NCBI GenBank assembly: GCA_037102815.1
Contig: BTPP01000004.1
Coordinates: 1,922,001-1,986,000, forward strand
Source: Neurospora intermedia
Lineage: Eukaryota > Ascomycota > Sordariomycetes > Sordariales > Sordariaceae
DNA length: 64,000 nucleotides
Reading direction: 5' to 3'
Positions 46,868 to 59,617 of the stretch are shown here, piece by piece; within the stretch, counting starts at the first letter, position 1; the number at the start of each line of letters is the position of its first letter. Under the pieces are notes generated by a model. That model had not been told where the DNA came from, searched no databases, and saw only the letters and a list, made by a program, of their open reading frames with translations. Made by a program: the position numbers and the translations under genes.

Positions 46868-49800
46868 CTAGTCATCCGCCATGGCACACCAAGGATGCGC
46901 CAAAACCTCCTCGATCGTTGACCGCTGCGAGACATCGCGATCGAGCATCTTCCGAATCAAGTCAATACTCTCGTCGCTAATGACGTAGGGAACGCGCAGG
47001 TCGCGGTCCATGATCTCGTCGATGCTGTAGAAGGGGTTCTCCTTGTAGATGATGGTATACAGCAAGATACCGAGGGCCCAGACATCCTGTTCCTTGCCGC
47101 CGTAGGGCTTGCCAGCGAGGACTTCGGGGGCAGCGTAATCTTGAAGTGGGAAGGGTTCAGTTAGTTTTATCAAGGACACCTCAACTAAAAGAGATGAGAA
47201 GATCAAGACTTACCAATTGTACCCACAAACACATCAAAGGGTCCGCTCTTGATGTACGCCGCACTTCCAAAGTCAATTAGCTTGATCCGGCCCTCCCCAT
47301 CTAGGATGACGTTCTCATCCTTGATGTCGCGGTGGACGACGAGTGCCTTGGTGTGCAGATGGTGGATGGCGCGTGCAACCTGTACGAAGATGCTGCGACT
47401 CTCTTGCTCGTCCATGTTGGTGCGAAGCTCAATATAGTCGAAAAGATCCATGCCGGGCAAGCCATGCGGTACCATCTCGATGTAGTAGTTAACGCTGTCC
47501 TCGAAGAAGTCCTCCATTTCGACAATATTGGGATGCCTGAATCCTTCCCTCCGCAGGAAATCGAGAACGTGGATTTCCAGAGGTACGGTACCGAGTCTCC
47601 TGTCGCGTGTCCAGGTGTCGACGAGAATGCGTTTCTTGGTGACGTACTTCAGCACGCACTTCTTGCCGCTATTCTTGTACCGAGCTAGCTTCACCTGGCC
47701 ATACGCACCCTGGCCCATGTCTTCCAGAATGACAAAGTCGTCGATTGTTTTCTTCTTTGGAGTCTCCACCGTCTTGGGCGTCTGAATGTCTTCCGTCTTG
47801 GGCTCGGCGGCCTTTGGTGTGCCCGTGAGCTTGGCGGCAGCTGTCATGGCGACTTCCTTGAGCTGGCGGGTGATGAGAGAGGTTGTGGATTCCCTTCGCT
47901 GACTTGGAGTTTCGCATTCTGACTCTGAGCTGGAGTCAGAATCCATTTTCGGAGGGGTGTGGGCGGGGGTCTGTCCAGGTGAAGGTTGATGCAGTGGAGT
48001 TGCTGTTCCAGATAACATGGGCGATGCAAAGCCAGGATTACTTTTGGTTGCATGAAGGTGCCGTGAATATGTGATCCACAGAGCATAAACAAGTTCGGAC
48101 TGAGAGACGGTGAAACTGTCCGTCATGTCCGCGCCGGACACTGATTCTTCATCCTCGCTTTCTTCGGCGATTGCTTGATCCGATATCTGTGTTTGCTTTT
48201 CGCTCTTAACAACCCGCATTTGGATATCGATCTTGAGCTCAGATCCATCACGATGCTTCGCAGGCAGGCCTTCGGGGCGCAATAGACTTGTTGCAGCATC
48301 CGGGCGCCCTTCTTTCAATGCGAGGAACGCTGCGGCCTTTCGGAAGGAGTGTTCGGGTATGACGATACCGTCTACCAGGTCAATGCCGTCTTCGTCTTTC
48401 AGGATGCGTATCACACCTTCAAAGTCCGGAACGAGATGACTGACAGGCAACCCATCGGGCTTTTCGTGGCCGAAGAGTGCACCGCAAAAGACCGAATTAG
48501 AGCTCTTGATGGTAAAGGTCTGAGGACAGACAACCACAATACCGGCGATATGCGGGAAACTTGCTACTCGCAACTCGGACTGACCCCTGACTTGGTCGAT
48601 CGTTGCTGGAATATTGATTCGGTCAGAGTTGCGGCAAGTATAGTATCTTCGCTTCGCAATCTGTGCGTAATCGATCTCTCCAGTGCGTGGGTCAAACCCT
48701 TGGCGGGGAATGCGAGGTATTAGTTTGCCAACATCCATGCCAGGCTTCAAGTTCTCATCGCCCCAAATTGGACCGAGAGCTCCAGAAAGCTTGAGGACGA
48801 CACCCTCCTCATCCAGCGTCAAATACGCAACGTCCTCATGGATCTCTTCAAGAACCCAAATGAGACCGACTTTTTTCTCCTTGACCCAAAGGCTGGCCGA
48901 TCCCGTCGCGCCATTGCGTTTCTGTACATCTGGTTAGTGCTAAACTTCAGATAACTTTGCATAATGCCAGAACTCACCTGGATTGGAACCACGTCGCCGC
49001 AAAGCAGTACGCCTCTTGATTGGGTGGCAGGGTGGTGTCCTTGTCCTGGCTTTGGTGGTTTCGGGTCGCCGTTATGAATCGTCGCTGCTCTTCTACCGGC
49101 GTTGCTTTTTGGGGGTTGGTTTCGGGAGTTTGGCTTGCTCAAAAGCTTTGCAGTTATTCCTCCGCCACGAGATCCTAGGATACTTGACATGGGCGGATTT
49201 GAGACTGGCTTAGCGATCTCACTCTCCGATCCGTCACCGGCATCGTCGGATGATCCCTGAAGCAGCTTTCGTTCCAGCCATGCCCTTCTTTCCTCCTGCA
49301 CAACTTCCAGAATTCCCATCTTCCTGACTTCGGCCTTGGTGACTCCAAACAAAAGGCACGCAAGATCGTTGGCAGCGAGGATCGTCCAAGGGGGCTTTGA
49401 CTCTGTAGTAAAAATGGCTTGGGCAGCGGGTGCCCACCTTGTTGAGTGACCATGGACGGCGGATGAAACTGCAGGTGGCTGACTCGAAACGCTCGAGAAT
49501 GACTGTCGGGCGGGGGAAGGCAGGTGGTCTTGTGGGCCAGAGTCAACGGCCAGAAAAGGTGTCGCCATGACATCCATGAGCTTCTGCTGCATCTGCGCAT
49601 GCTCCGTATCAGTCATGGTTCGCTTCAAGAAGCCTGGACGCAGAGAGGTTGAGGGCGATGTCTGCGCAGTAGTACCGCTCTCGTTGGTCGTACTCCTGGA
49701 TGAGTGTTCGGAATCGTTGCCGAGGCTGAACTTTGCTGGTCGAGATGTGTCGATTTCCTTTTGGGGTTTTGTCGCCCCAATGGTCTTCTGAGAGGCCGGT

Positions 49801-50426
49801 GATTCTGGCGCTATACTTTCATCGTCCTCGAGTGGCTCTGGACTTGCGCTCCTGGGTACCATAAACTGTTTGTCGAATATGTTCTCTCCTGACAGCTCGG
49901 CCGGTCCGGTAAGAGGCCCCGTAGACAAAGTGACATCACCATTAGGGAGACTCCCAGCTCCCACCAACTGTGCCCGTGCCAACAAGTCCAACACGTTTTG
50001 AGTCTCAACGTCGCCTGTTATACGTGCTTGCACACTCGCAAGAGCCGCATTGGCGGTATTGGATGCCACTGACCAACCCATCCGATCCTTCATAAACTCG
50101 ATAGACCTCTTTAAGACGTTCTGGCGATTGTGTATCAAGTCTTCCGACTGGTGGGCGAAGGAGAAGGAGTGAAGGGATTCGGAGGGAAAGCGGCTGAGGT
50201 CTTCGGTGAAGGCTATGCTTGGCGAATTGGGGACCGATGATAAGGGTATCGAGTTGCTGTGCACATCCAGCATAGTTGTGAGGGAGGCAGATCTGGTGAT
50301 GGCCGACCCAAAAGAAGGTTTCCGACTGCCGGGTGCTGATGGCAGAGTGCCGGTACGGAGGGGAAGTGGTTGCTGTCGGATGCGTCGCAAACCGGAGAGG
50401 CCCAGACCGTGGTCGTGGTCGGTCAT
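46868..50426 (-). CDS. PAS-domain serine/threonine kinase (PSK/PASK family)
   Basis: Three exons, 50426-48978, 48921-47214 and 47139-46868, give 1142 aa from the ATG at 50426. A PAS domain begins near residue 346 (WTILAANDLACLLFGVTKAEV) and continues across the first intron (VVPIQ spliced to KRNGATGSASLWVKEK). The kinase domain is at about 878-1138: GQGAYGQV loop, CVLKYV lysine, HRDIKDEN, DFGSAAY, FVGTIDYAAPEV and a C-terminal HPWC. This order matches yeast Psk1/Psk2 and animal PASK, sensors that direct carbon toward cell wall or storage by phosphorylating UDP-glucose pyrophosphorylase and translation factors. The true start is probably upstream: a clean acceptor lies at 50437, and an in-frame coding-looking exon at 50644-50838 is listed separately. 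Confidence 0.92.
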
Positions 50427-50643
50427 GACAGAACTTCTAAGGAAGGGAGAGGGAGTCAGCAGCTAGGCTTGCAGGATGCGAGATATAGACGGGCGGTGGG
50501 GGGCCGAGTCAGATTGTGCGACTGTGCATCCGCAAACCGGTGAATGTGAGACAAGCAGAAGCACTTCCAGGTCCGGAGCAGCCTTGCGGCCTTGGGAACC
50601 TTATGTTGACTCCCTTGCAACCATGTAGTAAACATTTGCTAAC

Positions 50644-50838
50644 CTTGCCATGGCATCGTACTCAACGGCAGCCGGGCCGGCATCGAAGGAGAAGCGCAGA
50701 CGCGCCTTTTCGGAGCTGTCATTTGTTACGCTAAGGTTTCCGGTACTCTTGTTCTTGGGCAGATGCAGGGCGGGCGACACTGACAGAGAGGCTGACCGGG
50801 CTTGCCCCTCCGCATCGTGTCGTTGTCTTTCTTCGCCT
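50644..50838 (-). CDS. Candidate additional N-terminal exon of the PAS kinase
   Basis: On the minus strand a frame reads RSASLSVSPALHL, then STGNLSVTNDSSEKARLRF and EYDAMAR, and ends at a GTTAGC donor (50643). Joined to the strong acceptor CCCTTCCTTAG (ending at 50437), the frame continues SSV into the ATG at 50426 without a stop. The 5' edge follows a TACTGACA branch match and GCAG near 50839. A first exon with ATG is not certain; one poor candidate is MLGIYG near 51060. At minimum, the ATG at 50651 would be an in-frame start in the spliced message, in a good initiation context (GCCATGG). The evidence is reading frame, phase and splice signals only. Confidence 0.5.
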
Positions 50839-53800
50839 GCAATCAATGGCACGACATGTGTCAGTACAGTTTGCGCTGCAAATCAATTATCGAGAGTAGA
50901 AGCAGTGGTTGGCTGAATGTGATGTCCGGGCAGGGCCGTACGGGGATCAGACTGAAGGATGACGGGCACATGCATGATGATGATGGGACGGAAAGTAGTT
51001 CGCGGGGGGAGGGGGGCAGAGCCAGAACCCACCATTCTCTGGGTTTCCACCATATATCCCGAGCATAATTGAGCAACACGCTTGTGAACCGGGGGTACGC
51101 CAAATTCAAGCTAGACGATGCGGCGCAAGGAGTTGTCGCGTCCTTGCTGGTTCTTTCACCCCGAGGGATCAAGAAAAGCAACAAAGCAGTCGGGTGTTGC
51201 GAAGGTGTGTTCGGTCGGGCTTTTTCAGGACTCGCAGGTCAGGCGGGCGGGGTTGCGTGGAAATCGAAGTCGAGAAAAGCTCTGTCGGGGGTGCTCCGCC
51301 TGCGCGTCGTAGGTAGTGTGGTCGGGAACGTCTTTGGGAGTTTGATGTTCTGCAATGCGAAGCAAGGACTGGAGAAGAGGCGGGGAGTCTGGATCGAAAT
51401 AGCCACTCGATCCGAACTCCAACTCAGTCTCTAATGTTCAGTTGGCGATAATCGGATGGACAATACGTAAGGCGAGTGAGTGGATGCGCAAGCGAAGCAG
51501 CCGGACGGAACGGTTGGGCTAGGCCAATGCGACCTTCTGGACGGAGGCGTTGCTGCCCCAAGAGTTGGACGGGACGGGAGTGTCTGGCGTATGATGGGCG
51601 AGGAGCTCGCTGTGGTTGGAGCGAGTGTCCGGCTCCAGGCTGGAATGCTATGATGGGATCGTATGGAAATGTCGGGAAGAGGCGTCCGGGTCCTCGAAAT
51701 TGGCCCCGTGTCGGTGGTTTGGAGGGTTGGGCAAAGTATAGAGGCGGACGGTAGGTAGAATGGTTCGTTTAAGGGTGATGGCAGCGGGAGGCGGGACCGT
51801 GACCGTTGCCGTTGCCGTGGATTTCCAGGAATGATGGGACTGAGAACGGACCGACCCACGGGCAAGTTCCAAACAACCCGCCCAACTCGAACAAGTGACG
51901 ACCAGTTCGTCGATGTGTGATGCACCGACACAGCCTAGCCCGGGATTCCACTTGTACTGAATGAGGGCCCCGTCAACACGCCAAGAACAGGGGCACCAAA
52001 AAAAAGGACGGGACACCGCGGCGCTGGTCAGCTACCTCGGCGACTAGAGCTTGTTAGTGCGGACCACAACTTAACTATGCCGTAATCATACACGCACGTA
52101 AACAGCTTGGAACACTAGAGGTAGGTAGAGGTATATAGCAGTGTGATCTCTCATAAGCTAACAAAATGCTTTCTCTTCCGTCCTAGGTCGGACAAGCTGG
52201 TCGAGATAGATCGATAGAGGTAAACCGTCCTAAGTGCGTTTTCGGCCTACCAATTGGGATTATGACTGATACTTAGTTGGTGTCTTGCATCCAAGCTCCA
52301 GACTCGAGAGAGTGCCCGGATCCGTTGGGCTGCACTGATGGCGCAACTGCGACGAGTGTGTAGCTACAAACTGGCGCTGGTGGTTCTCTCCCTTTCGGGT
52401 TGCAACTTCACTCGGGGACAGATATAAAGAGACCAATACCGCAAGACCCAACTCGAAGCGTTGTGAGGTTGGCTTTGGATGCTTTGTTTTCTTGCTACAC
52501 AGCAACAAGACGAGAGACTTTGAAAGTCACAATGCCATATCTTCCTTTATTTTCCTTAGTTTTTCTTGTTCTTTTGACTTGAAGTTGTTGACTCGTCACG
52601 CTTCCCAAACTGAACCCGCCGTTATCCTTTAGCGGCAGTACAGACTGGAGGCTACGCAATGCAAGGCATGACAACCTGGACGCCCAAAAATGGAGAAGAA
52701 TCTCAACACAAGAGGGTCCCGTTCAACCCATCATCCATGGCGGAAAATCCATGACCTCCCACGCGGTGCCGGGATACAGTGTTGTCTAACACGGCCCTCA
52801 CCTTATCACTGCAGCGATGGAACACGGCCGGGCCCATTCTTGGGCTGCCAGGCATGAACATGTGGTTCGTTGGCCTTGGACAAATGAGGCTTTTGTGTTT
52901 CCAGTACGTGATAATTCTGATATTTGGATTTGTTGGCTTGATTCGAGAACATGTGAGAGATATTCGGGAAACTGAGATTGGACGTTTCTTTGGTGCGCAA
53001 CTTGGGCGCGGTCGATAGCCACACTGTGTGTTCGCCTCAGATCAAACTAAAATCTTGATAAAGCTTTCTTCAAGTGGGACGGGGTACTTACCACCACTCG
53101 TCAAATTACACTGCATGTTTACAACTCAAGTTCCGTGCTTATTGGTTTCCATCGCTTTTAGGAAAGAGCAGAGCTCTCGATCTTGTGTGTGACCATTTTC
53201 CGTCAGACCATTGACCTAGATTGGCATTCAAGATTTCTCGTCTGTGCAATAACTAAGACGTCGAATACCCCTGAAGTGTCCATCGCCCTGGAGCTCTGAC
53301 TTGTGTCCTTCATTCGGGCTTCAGGGGGAACCCAACAATAGAAGAGCCTCGGCGCATCTCAGCATTGCCTCAGAATGAGATTGATCGACAAAGCCAAAAC
53401 ACGGCACACGCAAGACATGACGAGGCTTGATATCCACCCACGCTTCAGCAAACACACTCTTTACCTTGATTGTCGTAAGCACGTGGGAAGATGAGCGAGT
53501 TTAAGAACATCAATTTGTTAGTGTAGACCCCCGTTTTCTCGCCGAGGTTGATGGCTTCAGGTGGGATTTCGGCGGAGGGTCCAACTTGACAATTTGCGCC
53601 ATGAAGGCATGGCATCGCTCCTATATATGTGTGGTCAAAATCGACCTGTTGTTGAAGAGATTTTTAGACTTCTCATGTTCATTGTCGGGTTCTAGACAAG
53701 AGCGGGCGGGACTTGATGGACGAGTACATTTTGATACCGTATCATGGGTCAACTCCGACCGGCGGGTCTCTACCATCGGCACAATAGCGCCCGCGGAATC

Positions 53801-56800
53801 CCGGTTCGGGAGACGGATGGGACGACTGCAACTTGGGACTGAACGGGCTCCCATCCGGACGGTTCATCGGGAACCGAAATCCGGATAACCCCCGCATTTG
53901 CCCTTTGTATCATCCGCACTTTGCTCCTCCAACGTTTTTTCAAATCCATCCTCACGTTGCTGCGCTAGCCCGACAGCCCGTGTAAGTCGGCGGCTTGGCG
54001 GGATTGTGGAATGACGGGCCGGTATCTCTCGAACGACCTCGAAACGGAATCTGAGATGGGACCTGAAGCACACATATTGCGATCGCCGACATTTCAATCA
54101 GTTGTCGTCACCTTAAACTACCCCGGGCTCGCCAGTTCCGGTTGGCAAGCAGAAATCCTCAATCCTGAAACGTGATCTGCTTTGCGTAAAAAGGAGGGTC
54201 AGCTGAAGAGGGAATAGTCTTGATTGATATCGTTCACACCCCGTGCTCAATTATGGTTACTGTCGTCGTTTATCTGTTTACACCACAATCAGCAGCGCCG
54301 AGGGTCGTGTGACAACTTGATAAGAGATTCCATCTGACCCGTCGTCGGGCATCCAACAGCCCAGCCCTATGGCTGTTTGCATGCCGGTTCACGGTGTTCA
54401 AGAACGTCACGTCAACTAACGGAAGTCTGTGTTTTTGAGAAACCTCTACCCCATGTTCGACGTTACTGTGTAAACTTTGTGGATTGTAAACAGTCGGCAT
54501 AGCATACTGCGTACACTTCAGGGAACGCCCCAATGTAAGCTGATGCTCTGCAATGTGTGAACCACGCATCGAGGTTACTGTGTGTGCATATACGATAGAA
54601 GCGTGTTATTGTACCTATTCGGAGCAGTAAGTAGTGTAGGCAAGCAGGCAATTGACGATGCGTATGGGGGAAAAGAAAAAAAAATAGTTTAGGTCAACGG
54701 TGCGTCAAAGAGCCTTACATCGCACGTCCCTTTCTCTTCGACGATGCCGGAATAATTAGACTTGGCCGTTGTAGGATCTGCATTAGTCTCTGGCTGCGAT
54801 AATTCTACGCTTCGAGCTAAAGTGATTGCGATGCTGACGATGGAGTTGTTTTCGAGCTCCAAAGCTTCGACGACTGGAAAAAGAAACGTCAAAGAACGCA
54901 GACAATGCCCCACTATCACTGCCACCATCAAGGGTCCCCGGATTCTGGACGCTCCTGGCTTTTCGCCTCAGTGGGGTACGCTGAGCGCACACAGTGGGGA
55001 CTGCACGACGGAGCGGGGCATTGCTGATCAACTAAAATCGTCGGTTTCTCTTTCCATTTCTGCCAAACATCACATTTTCGTCGGATGTCATCGTCAGGAG
55101 GACTGAGTTTTCATCTCATCGAACAGCACTTACCTTTTATATGGTTAACGCGCTGGACTGTAAAGTGGCGATGACTCTATTTTCTGTACAAAAGATAGCT
55201 ACTTTGCCCACCTTCAATTCCCCGAATATTGTATGGTGGCGGTACCACGCTAACAACTCACATGCCAGCAGAAGTGTGTACACTACACAGAAAGCTTCGG
55301 TTTGGCTTATGAACCTCCCTACTCCGGGTTCAACAAGCACGAGTGGCTTGACAGGACAAGCACAACGTAAAGGAAACCTAACGGGATTACACAGGAACAA
55401 GGCGACACAAAGACACCCAACTTCAAAGAGGTTCCAAATGTGCAAAGAATGATTGGGTTGGGTCGTCAGAAGGCTCGGTCAAATGTTCCAAAGCGAGGGA
55501 CGGGAAGTGGAAGTGGAAGTGATTAGCCGCCAGCCATGGAGGTGGGTGGGATGGTCAGCAGCGCTTTGTGCGTGGCCCCGAGGCGTTGCAAGACCCCTTG
55601 GACCCCTAAAAACTAGCAAGCGACCAGGTGGCACGCCGGCATGATCAAATGCGGTCCGTCCAGGAGAAAGCCATTTAATCCAGACAATGGGGATTCCCGT
55701 CTGGCATGTCCGATATGGAACAGGACTGGACCTAGTACAGGTAAGTATCCGGCCTGGATCCCACACCATCTTCAGCCATTCAGCCATTGCCCGCCTGCCC
55801 GCCCTCGCTCGATAATCGAACCCACTTCAGCCCGCCCTCGCCGCCCGCCATCCCCGTCTGTCAGGTCAATGGCTCCATGCATCGTGTTTGTGCTGTCTGT
55901 ACCCCCAGTCTCTTCCCTCGACAAGCCTAGAGGCAAAAGGCAGAATATGTACTTAGTACACTACCAAGCACAGGCGTGACATGTCGACGGCATGCTGCCG
56001 GTCTCGGTGATTCTCTTGAGCCTGGTTGCTGGCTGTTTTTCTCCTCCATCGTGCACACCACCTGGGGCTTCCCATCTCCAATCGGCCACTCACCTCAAGG
56101 CACCCCCCACCTCGGCCAGCCAGTGCTGCCTTTCACACATCCCCAGTCCGCTCAGCTGGCTGCCCAATATGCGATAAGGGTCCCCATCCTAGCTATGTCG
56201 TGTCACCCGGAAAAATAACCGCAAGACCCTCCTGCCTTTCACGGCTGTCCATCCGTATCATAGGAAACCACGTCTTCTTATTTTCCCTCTCGCCTTCGCT
56301 AGCGTGGGATATCGTAGCCCGGTGTCATCTGCTGGATCCAAGCAGCTCGCTTTATGTCAGCTTCAGTTACATCTCTTATCTTGCCCTTCACATCCCCAAG
56401 ATCATCTGGTTGTCATTCCTCATGAAATTCTCTTTTCTTTCATCTTCCTACCCATACCCAAGAAACAGTTCCAGCTTACACGTGTAAGCTGAGTGGGAAC
56501 GACTTAAACGAGGCCGGTACGACAACAACGAATCAACCGTTGACTGGCTGCTGTTCGAATCTCACTACGGCTCACGGCGGAACTACCGACAACTACGTAC
56601 AAACAGTTTCGGTCGGCTTATACGAGAGGGAAACACCTCAAGTGCTGAATCCCAAAAGCCTGGGCTCGACATTCACAGGTCCCGATATCCCGACCTTCCC
56701 TCTCATCTCCAACAGACAATACCACTGAAAGGCCCCCTCTCGCCCCTCCCCGCACTGTTGATCTTTGAGCGGACGGCCGAGCTGTGCGGGTTTGGAAGCA

Positions 56801-57361
56801 GAACGAAGCCAGCGAAATTTTCTGGGGCCCTGCACTGGAACACCTCGAGAACACTTCCCGTCACCGATGTGCCGACCCTCCGCCTCTTCCTCGCACATTT
56901 GATGGGTTTATAGGCAGAGCCGTGCTCTCTGTGGTCTCCAAGGTGTGCCTTCGTTCGCTCGTCGCTGGGTTTCTTTCCGTTCTTTGTTAGAACCCCGTTT
57001 GTCCCGAGCCCCTGGTCACCTTGCTTTTGTTGTCTGTTCAGGCCATCGATTGGTTCTCATTTGTCAGTGTCCCTTACTCGCTCTGTCCGCCAGGCTGTCC
57101 AGAACCCCACACACCATCACCATCGTGGGGAGACGAGCACATTCTTCGAAGTTTGGGTGTCTACTCGATAGCGCCACCACTCGCCTTGCTCATCTCCACT
57201 GCTGGAAACATTTCTCGGTCGGTCGGTACCCAGTCCAGTCAAAGGGCAGATAAACACCGATTTATATCAGTGCCCTTTTTGAGTATTTCCCCGAGTACAT
57301 CGAGCCGGTTTCGATCACTTACACGGAGAACTTGCGGCAACCAACCACACTCGTTGCTACC
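50839..57361. other. 6.5-kb region between the PAS-kinase and F-box genes
   Basis: The flanking genes diverge, so this interval contains both promoters and long leaders. All frames are short (none above 170 codons) and compositionally random; the minus frame at 55137-55445 begins with TTG. Two excellent isolated splice donors occur: ACAG before GTAAGTAT at 55741 (plus) and AAAG before GTAAGTG at 55133 (minus). These suggest untranslated exons or noncoding transcripts. The GTTCGAATC motif near 56551 lacks a pairing T-arm, so it is not a tRNA. I see no transposon ends. Confidence 0.5.
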
Positions 57362-59617
57362 ATGGATTCACAACCAAGCAGGCCGTCAACGCCCATATCG
57401 GCCAGCAATGGCATACTTGAAAATGGAGAATTGACGAGGGCAAGGAGCAAAGGACGCGAGAAACTGCTCCGAGGTCTTCAGCGTATCTCATCGTCACCGG
57501 CATTGGCTCCCTTTCAACGCCAAAGGTCATCGAGCAGTCCCTACCACGGCCATAGCAATCTGTCATGCGTTAGTCTGGCTACGCCCAATGCGCCATCTCC
57601 ATTTGGTCAAACCAGCATCAGCTCTTCATACTTCTCCCACGGAGCGTCCACGGCTTCATCCAGCGTTCCTTCTACGGCTCCGACCACCCCAGGCTTCGAG
57701 TCGCCCGGTTGCAATGTTTCGGATCCCATGCTGGCGGTCCGCAAAGTTGGCCATCCCATTCATGCGACGACTTCAATCGCCTTACCTCATCACAAGAAAA
57801 AGTTGACTACGTTCAACCTTTGGGCCAACATGCCGCATGAAATCAGAATCCATGTTCTCTCGTTTCTCACCCCCAAAGAGCTGGTTCGCACATCGCGTGT
57901 CAGCAAGGACTTGTACAATATGTGCTATGACGGGCAACTCTGGACCAGATGTGACGCCTCAGAGTTCTATCAACAGATACCAGCCGAGGCACTAGCCCAA
58001 ATCATTGTATCAGCGGGCTCATTTATCAAGGATCTCAACCTTCGAGGATGTGTGCAGTTGGAGCACCACAGACGCGCAGAGATGGTGGTGAAAGCTTCTC
58101 GCAATCTGGTCAATGCTACCCTGGAAGGTTGCCGAAACCTACAACGGCAGACACTGCACGATTTGATCAAGAGGAACAACAGACTTGTCAACCTCAATCT
58201 TACAGGCTTGCCAGCCGTCTGCAACACAACTTTGAGACTTATTGCCGAGTCCTGCCCGCAGTTGGAGATGCTGAACGTCTCATGGTGCAAACACATGGAT
58301 GCTAAGGCCATCCAAACCGTATTGGAAGGATGCCCGAAGCTCAAAGACCTGCGAGTCGGTGAGGTCAAGGGTTTCAAGGACCTCGAAGTCGCAAAATCCA
58401 TTTTTACCACCAACAACCTCGAACGCCTCGTTTTAGCAGGGTGCGAAGATCTGAGTGACGCCGCGCTACAAGTCATGATGCACGGGGTGGATCCCGAAAT
58501 CGACGTTCTCACAAACACGCCTATGGTGCCACCTCGAAAACTTCGTCACCTCGATCTTTCCCGATGTAATCGTCTCACCAGCCAGGGCGTTCAAGCCCTA
58601 GGCCACCTGGTTCCAGAGCTTGAAGGTCTGATCCTCTCCGGTATCACGACCCTGACCGACTCGGCAGTGGAACCGATCCTGGCGTCTGCTCCCCGTCTTA
58701 CGCACCTTGAACTCGAAGACCTCGGGGAGTTGACCAACTCTCTCTTGTCCGAACACCTCGCCAAAGCTCCCTGCGCGAGCAAGCTCGAACACCTCAGCAT
58801 TGGCTATTGCGGCAACCTAGGCGACACGGGCATGCTGCCCGTCTTCCGCGCTTGCACATCTCTTTGCAGCGTGATTATGGATAATACGCGCATCAGCGAT
58901 TTGGTCCTGGCCGAAGCAGCTTCTATGGTCCGTCAGCGCGCGATGGACGCCAGGCGTCGGACCATCTCTCTCAGCCCTCAGCAGGTCTCAGGTTTGCCAA
59001 ATGTCACTCTACACTTGACCGTCTACGACTGCGGCAACGTCACCTGGACCGGAATCCGCGAAGTCCTCAGCCGAAACACCGAACCCATGAAAATTTCGGT
59101 TCCTACCACTGATACTCCCTCCATCACCCTTGCTGAGGAATCATCATCATCCGACCTCACAACCTCCATGTTCGACACCGACAACAAATCCGGCACCGCC
59201 ACCGCCACCCCCATCACTCCCTCTCCCACCACAAGCACAACCGTCGGTACCACCACTTATTCCTGCCCGCCCACGGAAACAATTGGCCTAAAATGCTACT
59301 ACGGCTGGCAACAAACCGTAGACGAGCACACCAAGCGCGTGCTTCGCGGGTCCTTTCCCTCGGCTCGCCGTCTGGAGGCAAAGTGGGCGCAGTATATGCA
59401 AGCTGAGGAAGAGGAGCGGGCGGGCGGGGACGGTGCTGGAAGGAGGAGACGCAGGAGGAGAGCGAGGGAGGCCGCGATGGTACATGCCAATGAGGAGGGT
59501 TTGGGCCATCTAGGTGAGGATGGTGAGGATGTTTGGGGGGCTGGAGGTGGCGACGAAGGGATGGGAGTGGCAGGAGGGAGGAGGAGGGCTAGGACTGCTG
59601 TTTGTGCGGTTATGTGA
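57362..59617 (+). CDS. F-box and leucine-rich-repeat protein, SCF substrate adaptor
   Basis: A single exon encodes 751 aa from the ATG of MDSQPSRPSTP. Residues 1-150 are Ser/Pro/Thr-rich. The F-box is at about 153-198 (FNLWANMPHEIRIHVLSFLTPKELVRTSRVSKDL, then LW), which would bind Skp1. From about 220 to 530 there are cysteine-type LRRs with CxxL/LxxLxLxGC patterns, such as LVNLNLTGLP, LEMLNVSWCK and LRHLDLSRCNRLTSQGVQAL. These form the substrate-recognition arc. A Thr/Ser-rich segment follows, then YYGWQQTVDEHTKRV, and an Arg/Gly/Glu-rich tail. Function: recruits a target to an SCF ubiquitin ligase; the target is unknown. It resembles Grr1-class adaptors in layout, but I do not assign it to Grr1. 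Confidence 0.9.
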   Translation: MDSQPSRPSTPISASNGILENGELTRARSKGREKLLRGLQRISSSPALAPFQRQRSSSSPYHGHSNLSCVSLATPNAPSPFGQTSISSSYFSHGASTASSSVPSTAPTTPGFESPGCNVSDPMLAVRKVGHPIHATTSIALPHHKKKLTTFNLWANMPHEIRIHVLSFLTPKELVRTSRVSKDLYNMCYDGQLWTRCDASEFYQQIPAEALAQIIVSAGSFIKDLNLRGCVQLEHHRRAEMVVKASRNLVNATLEGCRNLQRQTLHDLIKRNNRLVNLNLTGLPAVCNTTLRLIAESCPQLEMLNVSWCKHMDAKAIQTVLEGCPKLKDLRVGEVKGFKDLEVAKSIFTTNNLERLVLAGCEDLSDAALQVMMHGVDPEIDVLTNTPMVPPRKLRHLDLSRCNRLTSQGVQALGHLVPELEGLILSGITTLTDSAVEPILASAPRLTHLELEDLGELTNSLLSEHLAKAPCASKLEHLSIGYCGNLGDTGMLPVFRACTSLCSVIMDNTRISDLVLAEAASMVRQRAMDARRRTISLSPQQVSGLPNVTLHLTVYDCGNVTWTGIREVLSRNTEPMKISVPTTDTPSITLAEESSSSDLTTSMFDTDNKSGTATATPITPSPTTSTTVGTTTYSCPPTETIGLKCYYGWQQTVDEHTKRVLRGSFPSARRLEAKWAQYMQAEEEERAGGDGAGRRRRRRRAREAAMVHANEEGLGHLGEDGEDVWGAGGGDEGMGVAGGRRRARTAVCAVM

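Noticed and set aside
56545-56565. GTTCGAATC box B-like motif
   Set aside because: No T-arm pairing or acceptor stem could be drawn around it.
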